A stretch of 64,000 bases of DNA from Salinicoccus luteus DSM 17002. Lineage in GTDB: Bacteria > Bacillota > Bacilli > Staphylococcales > Salinicoccaceae. The notes beneath the pieces were generated by a model. The model made no database searches. It saw only the letters and a program-made list of their open reading frames with translations, and was not told where the DNA came from. How positions within the stretch are numbered: position 1 is the first letter of the stretch; every line of letters begins with the position of its first letter. The DNA lies in assembly GCF_000712035.1 (NCBI RefSeq), contig NZ_KL544008.1, forward strand, positions 218,544-282,543. The letters are read 5' to 3'. Positions 59,694 through 64,000 of this stretch are shown piece by piece. Made by a program: the position numbers and the translations under genes.

Positions 59694-61031
59694 ATGGAAT
59701 TTACAGTATGGAATCTTGTGACCGATCTCGGTCTTATAGCGATGCTGCTGCTCGTCGGAATGTTCCTGCGCGCACGCATCGGCATCCTGCAGCGGTCATT
59801 CATGCCGGCAAGCATCATCGCGGGCATACTTGGTCTGATTTTCGGACCGAACATGCTCGGGTGGCTGCCGTTTTCAGCGTTCATCGGGGACTACCCCGGC
59901 GTCCTGATCGCAATCGTATTCGCTGCGATTCCGCGGACGACGGGACGGTTCAATATCAGGAAGATGATCAACAAGGTCGGCGGACTGTGGTCCTATTCGC
60001 AGATTGCGATGCTTCTGATGTGGGGGCTCGGGCTGCTGTTTGCGCTGGTGCTGCTCGTGCCGGCATTTGATGTGCACAACGGCTTCGGCCTCATCCTTGC
60101 CGCAGGATTCGTCGGCGGCCATGGCACTGCTGCCGCACTCGGGGATGCATTCGCCCAGCAGGGCTGGGAAGAAGCCACTTCCCTTGCGATGACATCCGCA
60201 ACACTCGGTGCCATCCTGGCCATCGGGGTCGGACTGGCACTGATCAGAAAAAGTGCAAATGAAGGCTATGCGAACTATATTTCCAGGTTCGATGAGCTGC
60301 CTGAGGAACTCAGGACAGGCCTCATCCCGGAAGAAAAGCGTGAGTGGAGCGGCAAGGATACGGTTTCCGCCATCTCCATCGATCCGCTCGTCTTCCATAT
60401 GGCACTCGTCGTGTTCGTCACGATGATCGGCTACTATTTGAGTCAGTTCGGGGAATCGCTCTATGACGGGCTTGCCATTCCGGCATTCTCCCTCGCTTTC
60501 CTCGTCGGCCTCGCCCTGAGCCTTCTGCTCCAGGCAGCAGACATGGACAAATACATCGACAAGAGTGTGATGTCCAAAGTGAGCGGCAGTGCGACGGATG
60601 TCCTCGTCGCCTTCGGCATCGCCTCCATCAACCTGACGGTCGTTGCACAGAACCTTGTGCCGTTCCTCATACTGATGGCTTTCGGCATCCTGTTCACATA
60701 CACTTTCTACCGGTTCGTCTCCCAGTATTATTTCCAGGAGCAATGGTTTGAAAAGGGGATATTTACATTCGGCTGGATTACGGGCGCCGTCGCAATGGGC
60801 ATCGCCCTGCTCCGCATCGTCGATCCGAAGCTCGAAAGCGGAACGCTCGAGGACTATGGGCTTGCCTATATACCGATTGCCCCCGTTGAAATTGCACTCA
60901 TCACCTTTGCGCCGCTGTTCATTCTGAGCGGGCAGCATTGGCTGTTTTCGGTGATTACGATTGTGCTGAGCCTGGTCATCATCATCTTCTCCTACTCGAG
61001 GGGATGGCTGCATCTGAAGAGGAATGCATAA
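59694..61031 (+). CDS. Sodium/glutamate symporter family protein (GltS-like)
   Basis: The 445-aa protein has about eleven membrane helices and the two re-entrant-loop motifs of the GltS family, the first visible as AAGFVGGHGTAAALGDAF near residue 140. The middle loop (~190-235) is hydrophilic. It should import glutamate or a related acid with sodium. It is a little longer than E. coli GltS. ATG after GAAAGAGGTGTTGCATC. Confidence 0.85.
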   Translation: MEFTVWNLVTDLGLIAMLLLVGMFLRARIGILQRSFMPASIIAGILGLIFGPNMLGWLPFSAFIGDYPGVLIAIVFAAIPRTTGRFNIRKMINKVGGLWSYSQIAMLLMWGLGLLFALVLLVPAFDVHNGFGLILAAGFVGGHGTAAALGDAFAQQGWEEATSLAMTSATLGAILAIGVGLALIRKSANEGYANYISRFDELPEELRTGLIPEEKREWSGKDTVSAISIDPLVFHMALVVFVTMIGYYLSQFGESLYDGLAIPAFSLAFLVGLALSLLLQAADMDKYIDKSVMSKVSGSATDVLVAFGIASINLTVVAQNLVPFLILMAFGILFTYTFYRFVSQYYFQEQWFEKGIFTFGWITGAVAMGIALLRIVDPKLESGTLEDYGLAYIPIAPVEIALITFAPLFILSGQHWLFSVITIVLSLVIIIFSYSRGWLHLKRNA

Positions 61032-61044
61032 CTGCATAGAAGGG

Positions 61045-61077
61045 AGGCCTGCTCATTCGAGCGGGTCTTTTTTTGAG
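61045..61077 (+). terminator. Terminator after the GltS-like gene
   Basis: AGGCCTGCTC/GAGCGGGTCT with an ATTC loop and a TTTTTTTG tail. Confidence 0.8.
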
Positions 61078-61197
61078 GAAGGGGGCCGTCCAACCGTCAT
61101 TGGTGATTCCTGCGGAGGCTCCATTTCATCCGGTACAGGACATGTTCCCTCCATCTCTATTATACTGGAAATATAATAGATTGAATGGAGGCGGATT

Positions 61198-61566
61198 ATG
61201 GAAACGGCAAATATACTTGCATGGACACTGCAGTTCGAGACGGACATCCCGAGTGATATCGATGATGTTCTGATAGGGGGCGAACGGCCGATTGCTGCAT
61301 ACAAGACATTGAGGGATGCGGCAATCTTCACCGACAGGCGCATGATCATACGGGATGTCCAGGGCATGACTGGAAAGAAGGTTGAGATGTACTCGCTGCC
61401 GTACAGCTCCATAGACATGTGGTCGACGGAGAATGCGGCAGGCATGTTCGATGTGAACGCCGAGGTGGAACTCTGGACGAAGGTGGGCCACATAAAGATC
61501 AACTTGGGCAAGAAAGTGGATATACGAAAATTCGACCGTCTGATTGCTGAAGCGGTGCTGAAATAG
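61198..61566 (+). CDS. Bacterial PH-domain protein
   Basis: The 122-aa protein looks like a bPH_1 domain protein: ERPIAAYKTLRDAAIFTDRRMIIRDVQG, followed by YSLPYSSIDMWSTENAAGMFDVNAEVELWT. The family resembles pleckstrin-homology domains and has no clear role. ATG after TGAATGGAGGCGGATT. A single gene with a strong terminator. Confidence 0.8.
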   Translation: METANILAWTLQFETDIPSDIDDVLIGGERPIAAYKTLRDAAIFTDRRMIIRDVQGMTGKKVEMYSLPYSSIDMWSTENAAGMFDVNAEVELWTKVGHIKINLGKKVDIRKFDRLIAEAVLK

Positions 61567-61600
61567 AAAAACGCCTTCCATGTGTGGAAGGCGTTTTTCT
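61566..61600. terminator. Bidirectional terminator between PH-domain and acetamidase genes
   Basis: GAAAAACGCCTTCCA/TGGAAGGCGTTTTTC around a short loop. Confidence 0.92.
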
Positions 61601-61605
61601 ATCTG

Positions 61606-62907
61606 CTAGCTGTACATTTCTTCAACGTGATCCAGAATGCCGGCACTGAGCAGATAATCCCTCGGTGCGAGAAACGTGACGGTGACGACACCGGGGTTCC
61701 GTCCAATATCGATGGAGCCTGTAATGGTCGCCCGGTTCATGACTTCAGGCACGTCTATATTGAAGAGGGTGGCTGCCCGCTCCATACCGTTGAGTGTCGC
61801 CCCATTCAAATCAGCCCCGGTACCGACGAACGAAACCGGATAGCTCCTCTCAATTTCCTCAATCCGCCACTCTGCTGCAAGTGCCTTCGCCTTTTCCATC
61901 TCCTGTTCTGTAAACGGTCTGGCGAGGGCGGGAAGATCCTCTTCAAGCGGAAGGATGATGGGTCCTTCGATGACGAGGTTCTTTATGACCTCGACCCTCA
62001 GGTCGACAATGCCGGCGACATCCGTCGTATGGCCCGCAATCTCACCGTTGCCCTGCATGGCGTGCATATCACCGAGGTAGACGCCGCCGCCCTGCACTTT
62101 GACGGGGCAGATGACTGTGACACCCTCACGGACGCGGTTGATATCCATATGGCCGTCGGTACGGTCGACCAGCTGATCTTCCGTAATGCCGTATTCATGG
62201 GGGGCGTCGATCAGAAACTGTCCGAAGTCCCCGGCATTATGGGAGTCCGGGAAGGGCCTTGCAGGAGTGGTGCCCAACTGTCCCAGGAATGGAATGACAC
62301 GCGCCAGGGCACCGACGATGTCGTGGGGCGCAAAAGTGACGACGGGGTTCTGGATGGAGTTTTCCGGCGTCGACATATATCGTTTCGCTTCATGTGCAAT
62401 TTTCTCCGCCCCTTCCTGGTTCAAGGTCAGGCCGATCGTCCGTTTTCCGTCGAATGCCATCGTGTAGGCATTGGTGAAGGTGAAGGGGGTGACGTCCTCC
62501 CCGCATTCCACACATCTGACTGCGCCCTGGCCGATGCCCTCAACTTTCGAACGTGGATTCTTGGTACCGCAGTTCGGGCAGATGCCCGCGACAAATGGAT
62601 CTCCCGTGAACCTGCCCTCCATCGGCTTGTCGTTCCCGGAGGCAGTCGCCATTGATGTCACCCGTATCGAGTTGATGTGGATCGCAATGGCATCACCGAC
62701 TTCCGCCCCTTCAACGAAGACGGGCTTCGTCACTTCGTGTCCGCCCTTCAATTCCGGTGTAATCATCGGCCCCCAGCAGCCGGGCGCTGTATTGGCGACG
62801 ATATGGCCGCCATCCTTGACGACATACTGCATTTCATCCCCTGGGTTGAGGATTCCGTTGGTGAACTGGTCGACATAGACTGTCTGCTTCGCTTGCCGTT
62901 CTGACAT
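61606..62907 (-). CDS. Acetamidase/formamidase family protein with zinc-ribbon insert
   Basis: The 433-aa protein matches the FmdA/AmdA family: NPGDEMQYVVKDGGHIVANTAPGCWGPM near the front, then PFPDSHNAGDFGQFLID and PVKVQGGGVYLGDMHAMQGNGEIAGHTTDVAG with metal-binding His and Asp residues. These enzymes hydrolyse short amides to ammonia and acid. A CPNCG ... CVECG zinc ribbon at ~105-135 is inserted, which shorter members lack. ATG at 62907 after AAGGGGATGGTTCAA. Confidence 0.88.
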   Translation of the reverse strand: MSERQAKQTVYVDQFTNGILNPGDEMQYVVKDGGHIVANTAPGCWGPMITPELKGGHEVTKPVFVEGAEVGDAIAIHINSIRVTSMATASGNDKPMEGRFTGDPFVAGICPNCGTKNPRSKVEGIGQGAVRCVECGEDVTPFTFTNAYTMAFDGKRTIGLTLNQEGAEKIAHEAKRYMSTPENSIQNPVVTFAPHDIVGALARVIPFLGQLGTTPARPFPDSHNAGDFGQFLIDAPHEYGITEDQLVDRTDGHMDINRVREGVTVICPVKVQGGGVYLGDMHAMQGNGEIAGHTTDVAGIVDLRVEVIKNLVIEGPIILPLEEDLPALARPFTEQEMEKAKALAAEWRIEEIERSYPVSFVGTGADLNGATLNGMERAATLFNIDVPEVMNRATITGSIDIGRNPGVVTVTFLAPRDYLLSAGILDHVEEMYS

Positions 62908-63380
62908 TTGAACCATCCCCTTTGTTTTATTGCCTATATTTTACCATGGAGAAGAGCAGGGAGATAAGCGAAGCGTATTAATTTCTGAAAATTCTTTGCT
63001 CTAGTAATACAGGGAAGCCAAATCAGGGAAATAATAAATGATTTTCCATGAAACTTCTTATTTAAAATAATTTACAAAAATAAAACCTGGTAATTATTAG
63101 TAAGCAGGTAGGTAAAGAGGAGGCTGAAACCACGATAATGAATATATTGAATAATTGCAGGAAAAGTGATTTTCAAAGTCCAATTTATCTCTACTTAAAG
63201 ATAATAGAGCTATATTTATATTCATTTTTTTACATATCCTATGTATAAGAAACTGTCTCCTTACTATTTCAGAAATAGAGAGGGTTAAAAAGTACAATAT
63301 ATAATTTCATATAGATCTTTAAAAATACAATACAACTCTAGAAAATATTTCAATGATTCAGAATATTTGTATAATTTGTA
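62908..63380. other. AT-rich interval without a gene
   Basis: The left part should carry the promoter of the acetamidase gene. The remainder is AT-rich with no reading frame, ribosome binding site or hairpin that stands out. Confidence 0.5.
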
Positions 63381-63409
63381 TTGATAATACACACTGTGTG
63401 ATATATAAT
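63381..63409 (+). promoter_or_regulatory. Promoter with palindrome in the spacer
   Basis: TTGATA (63381-63386), a 17-base spacer and TATAAT (63404-63409) form a near-consensus sigma-A promoter. The spacer holds CACAC-T-GTGTG (63390-63400), a likely operator. Confidence 0.6.
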
Positions 63410-63417
63410 GAGAGCAA

Positions 63418-63916
63418 GTTAATAGTGACAGAAAAAAGGGGAAAAATGAACTTGTACCACGTGAAAGTTTGCTACGTTATTTAATTATTAGATAAAGTTT
63501 CAAACCGGTCGGAAGGAGGATGGCGGAGGGTGCATGAAACTTTATCATAATAATAAATATTTTTGGAATCCACATATTCCATGCAGCATCGCATATGCAT
63601 TGACGCGAACCTTTCATCATGGTTTCTCAGCATAACTGTAATGGTTGTATTTTAACATTCGTTCAGTCAGTTGCACCTTGGTCGGGGGCCATTCGTGGTT
63701 AGGCAGCTGATTTGAATACAGAATTGAGGGTTTGTTTGGTGTGAGGAAAAAATGAGCTTTGTAGAAGAGATAGAATAAAGCTAAGAGGATCGGTATAGGA
63801 TTATTCTCCGTCGGTAACATCCACTGTGGTCTCATCCACGCCACAAAGGAACAAGTGAGCAAGGAGATATGCATCTCAAATGCAAAAGATAGAGAAGCAT
63901 TTGAGATGCCTTTTTT
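63418..63916 (+). ncRNA. Candidate untranslated transcript with G-rich hairpin
   Basis: From the promoter at 63381 to the terminator at 63871 no protein gene is convincing. The transcript would hold a 12-codon frame (63446-63484) behind AAAAAAGGGG, then perfect 12-base arms GATAAAGTTTCA/TGAAACTTTATC (63491-63502, 63535-63546) enclosing a loop with six GG or GGG tracts. A minus-strand frame of 85 codons (63617-63874) has no ribosome binding site. A structured RNA or an attenuator remnant is possible. Confidence 0.35.
63871..63916 (+). terminator. Strong terminator near the window end
   Basis: GCATCTCAAATGC/GCATTTGAGATGC with a 13-base loop and a CTTTTTTG tail. No gene in front of it explains it. 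Confidence 0.85.
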
Positions 63917-64000
63917 GTTTGAAAATCATACGGCTGATGATACACCTCATAATAATGCAGGTGTTTTTATTATGCAGAAAACTAAAAAAGCATTTATCTA
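63917..64000. other. Window edge, nothing seen
   Basis: AT-rich sequence with no recognisable feature. Confidence 0.4.

Noticed and set aside
59874-61037. Long minus-strand frame opposite the GltS-like gene
   Set aside because: The plus strand encodes a full GltS-type transporter; the antisense product is a charged, low-information shadow.
63617-63874. 85-codon minus-strand frame near the right end
   Set aside because: It has no ribosome binding site, begins inside the arm of a plus-strand terminator, and shows no recognisable domain. The composition is not convincing.

Overview
The window looks like chromosomal DNA from a low-to-moderate GC member of the Staphylococcaceae, closest in style to Salinicoccus or Jeotgalicoccus. 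The reasons are a FosB thiol transferase, TcaA-like zinc-ribbon membrane proteins, an AraR-controlled araBDA cluster, CcpA cre sites, strong GGAGG ribosome binding sites, frequent TTG starts and short intrinsic terminators. Genus assignment is inference. No rRNA, tRNA, CRISPR array, integrase or intact insertion sequence was seen. Apart from a TPP riboswitch, RNA elements are only candidates.

Region 1-15 kb is an accessory region rich in gene decay. It holds an ankyrin-repeat protein cut by the window edge and its small partner, and two related pairs of zinc-ribbon membrane proteins (2654-5097 and 11960-14308). Between the pairs lie cutC, a PhnF-like GntR regulator, a C-P lyase locus reduced to phnG plus a phnH'-'phnE deletion scar, fosB, two GIY-YIG proteins, a fragment of an M20 hydrolase and an orphan antitoxin. 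Region 15-25 kb has a helical-repeat protein, an aldehyde dehydrogenase with a perfect cre site, a YkvI transporter, a lipoprotein with two tandem repeats beside its own truncated copy, a DUF1028 protein, a DapA-family enzyme and a degenerate stretch.

Region 25-39.6 kb carries PPK2, an RIC/ScdA iron-sulfur repair protein behind an NsrR-like palindrome, and two tandem paralogous membrane proteins that seem to lack any standard start codon. It continues with a DinB-like protein, an MFS exporter, an O-methyltransferase, MazEF, a possible small RNA, a second aldehyde dehydrogenase, YkoF under a TPP riboswitch, an AEC transporter, an SDR enzyme, a CocE-like pseudogene and an M24 peptidase. Region 40-47.6 kb is a visibly AT-richer L-arabinose module: AraR, AraB, AraD, AraA, a sugar/H+ symporter and a mutarotase, with two AraR operators and a cre site in front of araB.

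Region 47.6-63 kb returns to higher GC. It has a flavin reductase/LLM monooxygenase pair and a four-gene operon of two M20 amidohydrolases around two membrane proteins (one DUF5058), which I read as an uptake-and-deacylation unit for N-modified amino acids. SelO, a PNPOx-fold protein, glutathione peroxidase, an SLC13 transporter, a second LLM enzyme, a GltS symporter, a PH-domain protein and an acetamidase follow. The last kilobase is AT-rich and has no convincing protein gene, but it shows a well-formed promoter, a 12-codon reading frame, a long G-rich hairpin and a strong terminator, suggesting a non-coding or leader transcript.
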